A DNA stretch of 64,000 bases from Lepus europaeus (Eukaryota > Chordata > Mammalia > Lagomorpha > Leporidae), in the NCBI RefSeq assembly GCF_033115175.1, contig NC_084834.1:82878462-82942461 (forward strand). The letters run 5' to 3'. The first letter of the stretch is position 1, and each line of letters opens with the position of its first letter. This document shows, piece after piece, positions 1-10,769 of the stretch. The notes below the pieces were generated by a model. It made no database searches and was not told where the DNA came from. It saw only the letters and a list, made by a program, of their open reading frames with translations. Made by a program: the position numbers and the translations under genes.

Positions 1-1982
1 GCCAAAGAACCAGACAAGACTGGGGGCTCCCAAGCTCTGAGCCCCTGGCTCTGTGAGAACCCCTAGTGATGCAGTGGCACGAGGAGCACTGCCCAGAGGG
101 CGATGGCACCAGAAGAGGGCTCTGTCCGCTGTTGATGGTGAACACAGGGAGCAGACCTGGGTGGAGCCCAATGAGACACCCTCTGAATTCCCCAAGGCCC
201 TGTGAGCCCCGACAGCAGCCGAGCGGTGCAAACCGGGCAGAGCTACCTGTGCCTTTCTTTGGCTTTCCTAACACAAGCACCCCCCATTCGGCTCCCTCCC
301 CGGAGTTCCTCTTTCCAAATCAAAAAAGGTTCACCAGTGTCATAGTTCTTCCTTTTCAAAATGTAAAAATAAAGGGAAAAGGTTTGGTTATTCCAGGGCC
401 TTTGCTCTGAAAATATCCAGTGATTAGAGTGAGCTATGTCATTTGGCAGTGGCTGTTGGACCACCCTTGGGTTTTGTCTGTTCCATTCTTGAAGGCCATG
501 GGAATTCTTGGCGCTCGGCTTTCTGTTTTCACAGCTTTGCCCCAGCACCTGTTCCAAAAGCAATTGGAACGGCTTGACTAGATCCTGAGTCTTAATTTTC
601 AGCTCACAAGCAAGAATGCTTAGGACTTAAGGTATAATACTCTATTTTACAGTGTAAGAACTGAAGCTTTTATGTGGAATTATACCATAAAACACTGCAC
701 GATTTTGTGAAAACAGTGCATTTGTAAGGGATTCTATTCCTTCGGCAAGAATACAAGCACAAGCTTCCATGATAACCACGCAAGGAGGGAAAACCACTTC
801 TTTGTGTGAGCTTTGATTGCTCTGACCTACAATCCTTAGACCATAATCTTTTCCCTTCCCGAATCCTGTAGAGAGCAAATGCCTTATGCTCACAAGTGTT
901 GTCTCCTCAAACAACGAAAGAACAGATCAAGGAACGACTCCACTATTTTGCCCACCTATGTGAATCAAAGATCCATTCACTCCCACCACTGTGGGTGAAT
1001 TGTTCATTAAGGCATCAAAAATAACATTACTAAATTAAGTGCTAATTAATTCAGTATACTCAAAAAACAGGGTTCAAAACCATCACCTGAGCATGGATCA
1101 AGTTCCTCCAAAGATGATTTGTTCCAAATTTTTATGGAAAACAAGCCTCTTATACACTTTTAGCTAATGTGGAGGTCACTAGGAGGGGAAAGGAGGAAAA
1201 ACAATGGTTTTAAGGGATCTCTTCAGTACTTCCATGGAATAAAAGAATTCAAACCTAAGCCACTATAAATTGACTTTAAACTATAAATCCAATCTGTCAT
1301 TTAGAATTGACTAAAAAAAAAAAAAAGCCACCAAAGCCATAGTTATAAACAGTACTGACTTGGAGACACACTGGACCTCGGTGGGGACTGGCTCCCCGGG
1401 TAGGGAGGGAGGGAGGGGCCAGGACAGGTGCAGGGGACTGTTCTCCTCAGGGTCAGGTCAAGGACAGTGAAGGACAGGGAGGTCTGAGTGACAGGAAAGC
1501 TGAGCAAGGCCTGGGCCTGTGAGGGCAGGAGCACCCAGCTTCAGTAGTGTGAAATTCCAGTGTGAAGGCACAGGTGCAAAAACCTGAACAAGTTTTGCTA
1601 GGAATTTAAGATCAGGAGAGGGCAGCAAAGAGGTTTCCAGGCCACGCTGCCTGGGGTAGAGCTGGTTGTGTGGGGAGGGAGGGCAGCCTGGGTAGTACAG
1701 AGGGCTCTGGAGCCTGGCGGGTGGGGCTGTCGCCTAGGACAGTGTCTGACCACAGGAGTGGGCACCGGTCACATCTAGACTTGAGAGCGCGTGCAGGAAG
1801 ATGAAGGTCATGTTCCCACGCAGTCTGGATGCAACTCAGAAGAAAGGCATTCTGTCCCTTGACACTGGGCTCTGAATTATGCATGAATTGGCCCCTCTAA
1901 AATCAACTGTGATGTCCAACCAGATCGCTTCAGAGCACTTCCCAAAGCACAAGAAATGGTCATGCATTTTCTCGTGTATGAA
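1..1982. other. Intergenic, no gene recognised
   Basis: Unique-looking sequence. It holds a poly-A run near 1312-1326 and a G-rich tract at 1398-1418 described under findings. Short ORFs here show no recognisable domain, no codon bias and no splice context. No promoter or RNA gene was recognised. Confidence 0.5.
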
Positions 1983-2433
1983 AGTGCTTCAGAAAGTTTC
2001 TAGAAGAATGGAATAAAAAAAAATCTTTATTTTGGTGCAAAACAATTTGAAATCCGTGCATACTTTTTTTCAGGCTGCTCATTTTCCATGAACTTTTAAA
2101 ATTTATTTGGAAGTCAGAGTTACAGAGAAAGAGGAAGATACAGAGAGAAGGGGATCGTTCAACTGTTGGTTCACTCCTCAGATGGCTGCATTGGCCAGGG
2201 CTGAGCCAGGCTGAAGCCAGGTGTCAGGAACTCTCTATCTGGATCTCCCACCATGGTAGCAGGGGCCCAAGTACTTGGACCATATGCTGCTGCTCTTCCC
2301 AGGCCATCTGCAGGGAGTTGGATTGGAAGTGGAGCAGCCGGGACATGAACTGGTGCCCTTATGGGATGCCAGCATCACAGGTGGAAGCTTTACCTGCTAC
2401 GCCACAGCAGTGGCCCTTCATAAATGTTTTGAA
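1983..2433 (+). mobile_element. Short palindromic mini-transposon interrupted by a SINE
   Basis: The left part (1983-2097) and right remnant (2417-2433) share the inverted ends seen at 17,053, 50,650 and 51,319: a left end like GTGCTTCAGAAAGTTT and a right end like TTTTGAAGTAC. The internal sequence (TTTATTTTGGTGCAAAA, AAATCCGTGCATA) also matches those copies. A minus-strand CSINE splits the right inverted repeat, with a decayed target duplication (about 2084-2097 and 2417-2430). The family name is uncertain; it behaves like a non-autonomous Tc1/mariner-type element. Confidence 0.55.
2098..2416 (-). mobile_element. C-repeat SINE (older subfamily)
   Basis: In minus orientation: T-rich start, then GAGTTACAGAGAAAG, TTGGTTCACTCC, GAGCAGCCGGGAC and a degenerate tRNA-like head ending CCACAGCAGTGGCCC. 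It is inserted in the mini-transposon around it, so it is younger than that element. Confidence 0.85.
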
Positions 2434-2449
2434 GTACTTTCATAGAACT

Positions 2450-2761
2450 GAAATTTTTATTTATTAATTTTTATGAGCAAGACAGAGACAGACAGATGAT
2501 TCCTATCTGCTAGTTCATTCCCCAAATGCCCACAATGGCTGGGACTGGGCCAGGCTGAAACCAGGAACCTGGAACTCCATCTGAGTCTCCCAGGTGAGTG
2601 TCAGGAGCCCAAGCACTTGAACCATCTTCCATTGCTTTCCCAGGTACTTTAGCAGGGAGCTGGATTGGAAGCAGAGCAGCCTGGACTTAAATGGGTGCTC
2701 ATATGGGATGCTGGGGGCACACACAGTAGCTTAACCCTCTGTGCCACAATGTCAGCCCCTA
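2450..2761 (-). mobile_element. C-repeat SINE (older subfamily)
   Basis: In minus orientation: TTTATTTATTAATTTTTATGAG, the TAGTTCATTCCCCAAATG box, the CCAGGCTGAAACCAGGA region and the head TTAACCCTCTGTGCCACAAT. It lies next to the preceding SINE in the same orientation, about 30 bp apart. Confidence 0.85.
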
Positions 2762-4334
2762 TAAAACATCTTAATAAAAACAATGTAGTGCACTTTTTTT
2801 GTAGACAATGTATTCTCTTTTTCATATTATGTGGTTGGAAACATAGAGGGTTAGCCCTAAAACATTCAGAAACTTCTGACGTAGTCCAGCCTGAGATGCA
2901 GGATGGCAGAGTTCCCAAAAGGCAGACTCAAATCTGAATTTCCTGACTTCTGCCCCAGGGCCATTGCCATCAGAACAAAGGTAAGCAAATAAAACAATGT
3001 TCATCAAACTGATGACGAACTTTAAAAAATGATAATAGGATGTAGTTCCAGATTTTGCTAGTGTATTTATAGTAAGTGGCAATGAAAATATAAAGAGAAT
3101 CTATAATCGTGTTTGCTTTATGAAAAGAAGTTTTAAGCTTGTAATGCCAATGCAATGTAAACTTTATGCTTCAAGACAATTTGTGCGGATAAATTCATGG
3201 AAATAAGAGTACAGCAGGAAGCAAACACTAACTCTGGAGGAGGAGGAATTGTGCCAGTATCATAAAATTCAGTACCACAAGGTTTCGATTTTACACCAAA
3301 AATATAAAAAGTAAACAAATAAGAACACATTAACAAAATATGCAGAAAACCTATTAAATGTTTAAGGGACAATAAAACTGCCACCAACCTATTAAACATT
3401 CTCTTGTAAGCATCAGATCAAGAGCCAACAGCACCAAAGTTGCCAGAATTGAAAGAGACATTCCAAAGGATGTATTTATCTAAAAGTTATAAAATAGGTT
3501 TGTCATAGATGAGAAAGTGTAGGTATTTAATATCCTAAGCCTTATACCTACCTGCACTATTGTATACCGTAAGCAAAATAATTTTGCAAGAATATAACAG
3601 TTGAAGAAAATAAGATGTTTTAAATCAGGATTAAATTAAGAAACTGGCAAATCTTCAAATCTCTTAACAGAAACAGAAGAATATGATTTACAGTTTGTTT
3701 GTTTTACACAGTTTGAAACAGTTCACACATTGTATTCTTAATGAGGCAGATATCTACTATGGACTGTAATCTGGAAAAGAGAATGAAATTGTTTTTAACT
3801 GTAGTATGTTTTATAGAATATAAATGTACTTCATGAATTAAGAAAGAGTAGTGACTTAAAATGATATATGTATGTAACGTTAAAGTGAATACATTATCAC
3901 CATTTTGTTCAAATATTTACTGACAATATGAAAAATTTCTTCAGTTGTATTTGTGAATGGTTTAAATCAGACTTGTTGAATTTCAAAGAGAACTCAAAAG
4001 GGCCTTTACTGTTGGGATAGATGTGGAATCTGTTTTCTAACAGGTGTTCTCAGAGGGGACAGGATATGTAGAAATACAGTCAGAGTCTACCATCAGGAGA
4101 GGGAGGTCTTAATTTGATTAACTTTCTTTGCATCCGCTCAACTTAAGTAGGCTCCAGAGTCGGACTGTCTGGTCTTGAATCCTGATTTTATCATGTGCTA
4201 GTGACTTGATAATATTACTTCTGCTAAAGGATTATTTTGTAGCTATAACTGGGAACCATATACTTACAGATATTCATTGTTCCTATTTACAATTCTTATA
4301 ATAGCTTCCAAGAAAAATTCACAAGTGGATTAGG
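2762..4334. other. Intergenic AT-rich, possible MIR fragment
   Basis: No gene recognised. About 4150-4230 resembles a plus-strand MIR core (CTCCAGAGTCGGACTGTCTGG, TTGAATCCTGATTTTATCA, GTGACTTGATAAT). The rest looks unique. Confidence 0.4.
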
Positions 4335-4640
4335 GATAGGTGTGTGGAGTAGCAGTGAAGACTTTGTCTGGGGTGCCCACATACTGTATCTGAGTGCTGG
4401 ATTTGAACCCCAGCTCTCAGATTCCAAATTCAGTTTCCTATCAGTGTACGCCCTGGGAGGTAGCAAGTGATGGCTCACGTTCCTGCTACCCACATGGGAG
4501 AACTGGATTTACTTCCAGGCTCCTGGCTTCAGATTGGCCCAGCCCTGGCTGGTGTGGACTTTTCGGGAGTGAACCAGAGGATGGGAGATCTCTTTTTGTC
4601 TGTCTTCATCTCTCTGCCTTTATAGATAAATAAATAACAA
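4335..4640 (+). mobile_element. C-repeat SINE (diverged variant)
   Basis: In plus orientation: the head is like GTGTGGAGTAGCAGTGAAG, then CCCACATGGGAGA, CTCCTGGCTTCAGATTGGC, GGGAGTGAACCAGAGGATGGGAGA and the terminal ATAAATAAATAA. Its divergence marks an old copy. Confidence 0.8.
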
Positions 4641-5520
4641 CTGAATTAAACATCATAGGAGAATAAAAAATACTTCAAAATCTGTATAGTTTTCATAATA
4701 TTGCTGAGGCCTCTTCCTTTGAGAGTCTCATATCCATAAATGTTTGCCTCATTAGTTTTGCTGGGCAAAGGGAATAGAAATCAGAGACGTGGTCCATACC
4801 TTGTGAAGAATATATAGGAAATCCTTGCGCAGGAAGCCGAGATGCCCTTGGGTCACATCCTCAGCTTAAAACTTAACTGTTAGTAAGCCAGACCATGGCT
4901 GGATCTGAAGTCCAAGTTCACACCATGTAGGTTGTCTAGAGAAATTAAAGTGGCTCTATACTAGCAGCTTATGGAACTGTTACATGTTAAGGCAAAAGAA
5001 CATTACTAGAAGCCAAGACAGAAATTTAATAATGCCAAACTATTTGCTCCATCAGCAATATGTAACAATTTTAAATTTGCATGCACTCAATAATGTACTT
5101 CAAAGGCATAAAGCAGAACGATATGATTAAAAGGAGAAATAAAATGAGTTTTATAAGTAATTTCATAGAACGAATAGACAAAAACACAGTGAAGTTGAAA
5201 AAGATTCATATAATATTATCAGTAAACTGGACCTAAAGGACATATATATAAAACTGTAAGAACAAAATACATATAGAATATATATATACACATACATATA
5301 TATATTAATGCATGGCACATTTACAAATGTTAAACATAATTAGCCATAAAGAAAATCTTATTTCAATGATTGAAATCATACAGGGGTTATCCATAATCCC
5401 TGGCCATTAAGCTCAATATAGATAACAAAAAAAGAAGTAGAATTCTACACATTGGGAAATTAAGAACTTTACTTTGAAATGATTAAAGATCAAAGAAGAA
5501 ATCTAATTAGAAGATATTCT
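4641..5520. repeat. AT-rich intergenic DNA with (TA)n microsatellite
   Basis: No gene recognised. TA and TATATACA repeats occur at about 5239-5310. The remainder is AT-rich unique sequence. Confidence 0.5.
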
Positions 5521-5867
5521 GGGGCCGGCCTTGTGGTGGAGCTGGTGGAGCTGCCGCCTGCGACATCAGCATCCCACATGGGCACCGGTTTGTGTCCCAG
5601 CAGCTCTACTTCTACTCCAGCTCCCTGCTAATGCGCCTGGAAAACCAGCAGAAGATGGCACAAGTGCTTGGGTTCCTGCCACCCACGTGGGAGACCTGGA
5701 TGAAGTTCCTGGCTCCTAGGTTCAGCCTGGCCTAACCCTGGCTATTGTGGCAATTTGGAGAGTAAAATAGCAGATGGAAGAGCTCTCTCTCTCTCTCTGT
5801 CTCTTCCTCAGAAACCCTGCCTTTTAAATGAGTAAGTGAATCTTCAAAAAAAAAAAAAAAAAAAAAG
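5521..5867 (+). mobile_element. C-repeat SINE (older subfamily)
   Basis: A full-length plus-strand copy: GGGGCCGGCCTTGTGGTGGA head, GCATCCCACATGGGCACCGG, AGAAGATGGCACAAGTGCTT, a CT-repeat and an A-tail of about 20 residues ending at about 5867. Confidence 0.9.
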
Positions 5868-5966
5868 TAGCCTACCAAAATTTACCCAATAAAAAAGAAA
5901 TTACCTGAAGTATTCTATAATGCTAAAGAAAATTAATTGTCAAAAATCACCTTTCAAAGCCAATGA

Positions 5967-6318
5967 GGGCCGGCGCCGCGGCTCACTAGGCTAATCCTCC
6001 GCCTGCGGCGCCGGCACACTGGGTTCTAGTCCCGGTCAGGGCGCCGGATTCTGTCCCGGTTGCCCCTCTTCCAGGCCAGCTCTCTGCTGTGGCCAGGGAG
6101 TGCAGTGGAGGATGGCCCAAGTCCTTGGGCCCTGCACCCCATGGGAGACCAGGAGAAGCACCTGGCTCCTGGCTTCAGATCAGCGCGGTGCATCGGCCGC
6201 AGCGGCCATTGGAGGGTGAACCAGCAGCAAAAAGGAAGACCTTTCTCTCTGTCTCTCTCTCTCACTATCCACTCTGCCTGTCAAAAAAAAAAAAAAAGAG
6301 AGAGAGAGAGAGAGAAAA
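5967..6318 (+). mobile_element. C-repeat SINE (young subfamily)
   Basis: The GGCCGGCGCCGCGGCTCACT head, GGTTCTAGTCCCGGTC B-box, GGGAGACCAGGAGAAGCACC, TCTCACTATCCACTCTGCC and A-tail are close to consensus. The A-tail has turned into an (AG)n microsatellite (6298-6315). High CpG content marks a recent copy. Confidence 0.95.
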
Positions 6319-6381
6319 GAAAATAACTAAAATCTCTATGCCTTCACCAGAAACATCTACCAAATAGTTACTAACACATTA

Positions 6382-6712
6382 TTGGAAGTAGGCATTTAGC
6401 TCAGCAGTTAAGATGCCTGTGTCCTACACCACAGTGCCTGCATTCAGTTCCCAGATCTGGTTCCTAACTCAGCTCTTAGCCAGGACAGCCCCTGGGAGGC
6501 AATGAGGAAGGCTCACATAATTGGTTTCTTGCCACTTATGTGGAAAACGTGGATTGAGTTCCCAGTCCTTGGCTCCAGCCTTGGCCCACTCTGGCATCAA
6601 CCCTGCCTTGGCCTTTGAGGGCACTCAGGGAATGAACCAGTGGGCCAGAGTGCTCTCCCTCTCCCTTTCTTTTTCCTTGTCACTCTGCTTGTCAAATACA
6701 TAGCAATTTTTA
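6382..6712 (+). mobile_element. C-repeat SINE (diverged variant)
   Basis: Plus orientation, with the variant head GGCATTTAGCTCAGCAGTTA, weak internal matches, then TTGGCTCCAGCCTTGGCCC, GGGAATGAACCAGTGGG and the CT-rich end. It is old and diverged. Confidence 0.7.
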
Positions 6713-6830
6713 GAAAGGGAAATTATCCTATCTTACATAAAACACTCCAGGAAAAGAAAAAGAAGAAACGCCCTCAATTCATTTTATAATTATTTTTCCA
6801 CCAGCAACCAAAAGTAAAAAAAGTAACTTT

Positions 6831-7208
6831 AAGACATACAAAATATGGCCGGTGCCATGGCTCAACAGGCTAATCCTCCACCTTGCGGCGCCGGCACACC
6901 GGGTTCTAGTCCTGGTCGGGGCACCGGATTCTGTCCCGGTTGCCCCTCTTCCAGACCAGCTCTCTGCTGTGGCCAGGGAGTGCAGATGGAGGATGGCCCA
7001 AGTCCTTGGGCCCTGCACCCCATGGGAGACCAGGAGAAGCACCTGGCTCCTGGCTCCGGATCAGCGCGGTGCGCAGGCCGCAGCGCGGCAGCCATTGGAG
7101 GGTGAACCAATGGCAAAAGGAAGACCTTCCTCTCTCTCTCTCTCTCTCTCTCACTGTCCACTCTGCCTGTCAAAAAAATAAAAAATAAAAAAAAGACATA
7201 CAAAATAT
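6831..7208 (+). mobile_element. C-repeat SINE (young) with perfect 16-bp target duplication
   Basis: The element at 6847-7192 is flanked by the direct repeat AAGACATACAAAATAT at 6831-6846 and 7193-7208. The perfect duplication and near-consensus CpG-rich body show a recent retroposition by L1 machinery. The A-tail is interrupted (AAAAAATAAAAAATAAAA). Confidence 0.97.
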
Positions 7209-7248
7209 TAAAAGTCCTAGGAATAAATGTAATAGAAGTTATGTTATT

Positions 7249-7947
7249 GAAAGAGTTTTCTTAGCTCCTCTAATAATGACTCTGTCCTTTGTTCTAGGCC
7301 CTGTCTAGTGCACTTGGGCCTCATTCCTTTGTAATCATAACCTCTACTCTACCACCAATGGCTCTACTCCCAACCTGTGTGTACTGATGGTCCTCTGCCC
7401 CACTTAATGCTGTATAATTGTTCAAACCTGGTAAATGCCACTCTTAGGATCATTGGTTACTATCCTCACTCTGTCTTTTATGACCTTGTCTAAATATGAT
7501 CAGAGTCGGTAAACTCGGAAGGCTTACATAGCCTTGGCAACTCATGACGACAGCCTAGGATGGTTACTGGCGCCATAAACTAGAGTGTCAATTTGTTGGG
7601 TCAACAACCGGAGTCACTGTGCACTTGCTCCTCATGTGGGATCTCTGTCCTTAATGTGCTGTACATTGTGATTTAATGCTATAACTAGTACTCAAACAGT
7701 ATGTTTCACTTTGTGTTTCTATGTGGGTGCAAACTGTTGAAATCTTTATACTAAATTGATCTTCTGTATATAAAGAGAATTGAAAATGAATCTTGATGCA
7801 AATGGAAGGGGAGAGGGAGCGGGAGAGGGGAGGGTTGCGGGTGGGAGGGAAATTATGGGAGGGGGAAGCCATTGTAATCCATAAGCTGTACACTGGAAAT
7901 TTATATTCATTAAATAAAAGTTAAAAAAAAAAGAAAGAAAGAGTTTT
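7249..7947 (+). mobile_element. 5'-truncated L1 (rabbit type), 3' UTR only
   Basis: The insertion at 7260-7936 is flanked by GAAAGAGTTTT at 7249-7259 and 7937-7947. It contains the L1 3' UTR landmarks GACCTTGTCTAAATATGATC, TGTCAATTTGTTGGGTCAAC, a guanine-rich tract (7803-7870), the polyadenylation signal AATAAA at the end, and an A-rich tail. No ORF2 sequence remains. The downstream two thirds match the L1 end at about 56,080-56,535. The insertion site TATT/GAAAG fits a loose L1 endonuclease target. Confidence 0.9.
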
Positions 7948-8533
7948 AAAGGGACCCAAATAAATGAATAGGTACACTATGTTCATTGATTTGGTTGCAC
8001 TGACTTGGGTATTGGCCAAATACTTGGGAAAGTAGGCGATAAGAAATACATTGAAGGTAAATGGTTGGTTTCCACATATCATTCCTAGACCAACTGAGAG
8101 CATTAGGGGAGCTTAATCTTTGGGGCTCAAGCAGAATGCCTGACCAGGGGCCCCAGGATTATTGCTGGGATTAAAAAACTGGGAGTCTTAGTAGCCTGCA
8201 ATATCCTCAGGTTCTTGTGGGAGCCAGTGCAGGCAGAGGGGTAAGTCCAGACAACAGCCTCCTGAAATACACACATGAGCTTTCTTGCGGAGGGCAGAGA
8301 ATGTCAGCTCTTCCTGGGGGCTAGGCTGGGAGGCTCCTCCCCAGCACATCAAATCTCATGCTCCCTGGTGCTGCTGAGAAGGCTTAGACCTGGCCTTTGT
8401 GGAGGGCAAAGTTCATCTTGGAAAATACGGAATAATTAAAATCTGCTTATCAGTGTTTTCAAAATTGTGTTTTTCATACCTTAAACTTCAAAAACTTGGC
8501 ATAATATGTTAAAAAAGGGGGGAGGGGAGAAGG
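7948..8533. other. Intergenic, no gene recognised
   Basis: Unique-looking sequence ending in a G-rich stretch (8516-8540) that abuts the next SINE. No coding or RNA feature recognised. Confidence 0.5.
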
Positions 8534-8880
8534 GGGATGGGCATTGTGGTGGGAAGGGTTAAACTGCCACTTAGACACCTGTGTCCCTTATCAGAGTGCT
8601 TGGTTCATTCAAGTCCCAGCTGGTCCACTGGTCCACATCTCTAATCCAGCTTCCTGCTGATGGCTCTGGAAGGCAGAAGATGATGGCTCAAGTACCTGGA
8701 CTCCTTCCACCCTCATGAGAGAACCAGATGGAGTTCCTGGCTCCAGGCTTTGGCCTGGCCTAGCCCTGGCTGTTACAGGCGTTTGGAGAGTTAACCAGGA
8801 ATGGAAGATGGATGTCTGTCTGACTCTGTGTATCTCTCCATCTCTTTCTCTCTTTGCCTCTCAAATAAATAAATCTCTTG
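8534..8880 (+). mobile_element. C-repeat SINE (older subfamily)
   Basis: Plus orientation: GGGCATTGTGGTGGGAAGGG head, GGAGTTCCTGGCTCCAGGCT, GGAAGATGGATGTCTG, CT-rich segment, AAATAAATAAATC end. It is followed directly by an oppositely oriented copy. Confidence 0.85.
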
Positions 8881-9140
8881 AAGAGATCTTCCATCCACTG
8901 GTTCACTCCCCAGATGGCTGCAATGACTAGGACTGGGCCAGGCTAGAGCCAGGCACCTGGAACTCCATCTGGTCTCCCACACAGGAGCAGGGACCCAGGC
9001 ACTTTGGCTGTCTTCTGCTTTCTCAGGTCTTTTAGCAAGGAGCTGCATGGTAAGTGAAGCAGCCAGAAGGTGAGCCAACACCCACACGGGATGCCAGAGT
9101 CACAGGCAGCGGCTCAACCCACCGCCCCAATAGTCTGCCC
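8881..9140 (-). mobile_element. C-repeat SINE (older subfamily)
   Basis: Minus orientation: GATCTTCCATCCACTGGTTC, CTGGAACTCCATCTGG, GGGATGCCAGAGTCACAGGC and head remnant GGCTCAACCCACC. It lacks the T-rich tail, so it was probably cut by, or rearranged with, the neighbouring plus-strand copy. The pair is tail to tail. Confidence 0.8.
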
Positions 9141-9224
9141 CATGAATAAATACATCTTTAAGAATAAAAATAAAAGGTAGTCACCTTTTTCTAACACAGG
9201 CAATTTCTCTGGTTACATATATGT

Positions 9225-9500
9225 GTAGCCAGGCTTCTCCAAAGAAACAGAAGCAATAGGATATCCTGGAGAGAGAGAGATCGATTGCAAGGAATTGGCT
9301 CTTATGATTCTGGTGCTTAAGTCAGAAACCTACAAGGCAGGAATGTCAAGAGCTGATTTTTCAGTCTTGAGTCCAAAGGTAGAACTAGAGGCAGCATTCC
9401 TTCCTCTTTGGGGGACTTCAGTCTTTTCTCTCCGAGCTCTCAACTCCGAGGATGAGTGTCCACCCACGCTACGGAGATGATTTACTCAAAGTCTAGGAAT
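9225..9500 (+). mobile_element. Ancient mammal-wide interspersed repeat (family not fixed)
   Basis: The sequence AGGCTTCTCCAAAGAAACAG, CAATAGGATAT, AAGGAATTGGCTCTTATGAT and later TTTACTCAAAGTCTA matches a common placental repeat that I recognise by pattern but cannot name safely. It is diverged, which fits an insertion predating lagomorphs. Confidence 0.5.
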
Positions 9501-9730
9501 TTAAATGATAATCAGATCTTTAAAAAAATCTTCTTAGCAACATCTCCAATGGTGTTTGCAGGCAAGCCAAGTCGAAAATATAAAAGTGTCCCAGCTAGCA
9601 AGCATCATTGCCTTGTGAGTTTGGGAACCATTAAAGCCACTGGAGGCTTCCCCCAAAGTTTTGTTCACAACAATGGTTTTCATCATTCTAAAATTCTGCC
9701 CATTCTTCTGTAAGATCTGAGTCATTTATG

Positions 9731-9998
9731 AGGCCAGTGCTGTGGCACAGCAGGGTAAGCCATCATTTGCAACACTAGCATCCCATATCATAGCAATAGT
9801 TCAAGTCCTAGCTGCTCCACTTCCAACCCAACTTCCTGCTAATGTGCCTGGGAAGGTAGTAGAAGATGGCCCAAGTACTTGGGCTCCTGCCACCATGTGG
9901 GAGACTTGGATGGAGTTGCAACCCTGGCTGTTGTGGCCACTTAGGGGGTGATCCAGTTGATCTTTATGACCTTCAAAAAATCATTAAAAAAAAAAAAA
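9731..9998 (+). mobile_element. C-repeat SINE, internally deleted
   Basis: Plus orientation: AGGCCAGTGCTGTGGCACAG head, AGAAGATGGCCCAAGTACTT, then a jump to TTGTGGCCACTTAGGGGGTG and a short A-tail. The CT-rich segment is lost. Confidence 0.8.
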
Positions 9999-10103
9999 AG
10001 AAAAGAACCGAGGCACTTCACTTCTGTTTGCTAGTTGAGATGCTAGAGGCTACACTGTAGTATAGTGGAGACATTTCAGGTTTTTTAAAAATTTTATTTT
10101 TAG

Positions 10104-10459
10104 GCCGGCGCCGTGGCTCAACAGGCTAATCCTCCGCCTTGCGGCGCCAGCACACCAGGTTCTAGTCCCGGTCGGGGCACCGATCCTGTCCCGGTTGCCC
10201 CTCTTCCAGGCCAGCTCTCTGCTGTGGCCCGGGAGTGCAGTGGAGGATGGCCCAAGTGCTTGGGCCCTGCACCCCATGGGAGACCAGGAGAAGCACCTGG
10301 CTCCTGCCATCGGAACAGCGCGGTGTGCCGGCCGCAGTGCGCTACCGCGGCAGCCATTGGAAGGTGAACCAACGGCAAAAGGAAGACCTTTCTCTCTGTC
10401 TCTCTCTCACTGTCCACTCTGCCTGTCAAAAATTAAAAAAAAAATTTAAAAAAATTATT
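10104..10459 (+). mobile_element. C-repeat SINE (young subfamily)
   Basis: Near-consensus plus-strand copy: GGCCGGCGCCGTGGCTCAAC head, CGGTTGCCCCTCTTCCAGG, TCTCACTGTCCACTCTGCC and an A-rich tail. It meets a minus-strand copy tail to tail at about 10,450. Confidence 0.95.
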
Positions 10460-10769
10460 TTTATTTGACAGGTAGAATCATAGACAGTGAGAAAGAGACA
10501 GAGAGAAAGGTCTTCCTTCCATTGGTTCACCCCCCAAATGGCTGCTACAGCTGGAGCTATGCCAATCTGAAGCCAGGAGCCAGGTGCTTCCTCCTGGTCT
10601 CCCATGCAGGTGCAGGGACCAAGCACTTGGGCCATCCTCCACTGCCTTCCTGGGCCACAGCAGAGAGCTGGACTGGAAGAGGAGCAACCAGGACTAGAAC
10701 CTGGCGCCCATATGGGATGCCGGCGCTGCAGGCAGAGGATTAACCAAGTGAGCCACGGCACCAAGCCCT
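10460..10769 (-). mobile_element. C-repeat SINE (young to intermediate)
   Basis: Minus orientation: TTTTTATTTGACAGGTAGA, AAGGTCTTCCTTCCATTGG, GGGATGCCGGCGCTGCAGGC, head GAGCCACGGCACCAAGCCC. With the preceding copy it forms an inverted pair spanning about 665 bp. Confidence 0.92.

Noticed and set aside
6847..6930. tRNA-like A and B boxes in many places (for example GGTTCTAGTCCCGGTC)
   Set aside because: These are the tRNA-derived heads of C-repeat SINEs followed by SINE bodies and A-tails, not tRNA genes.
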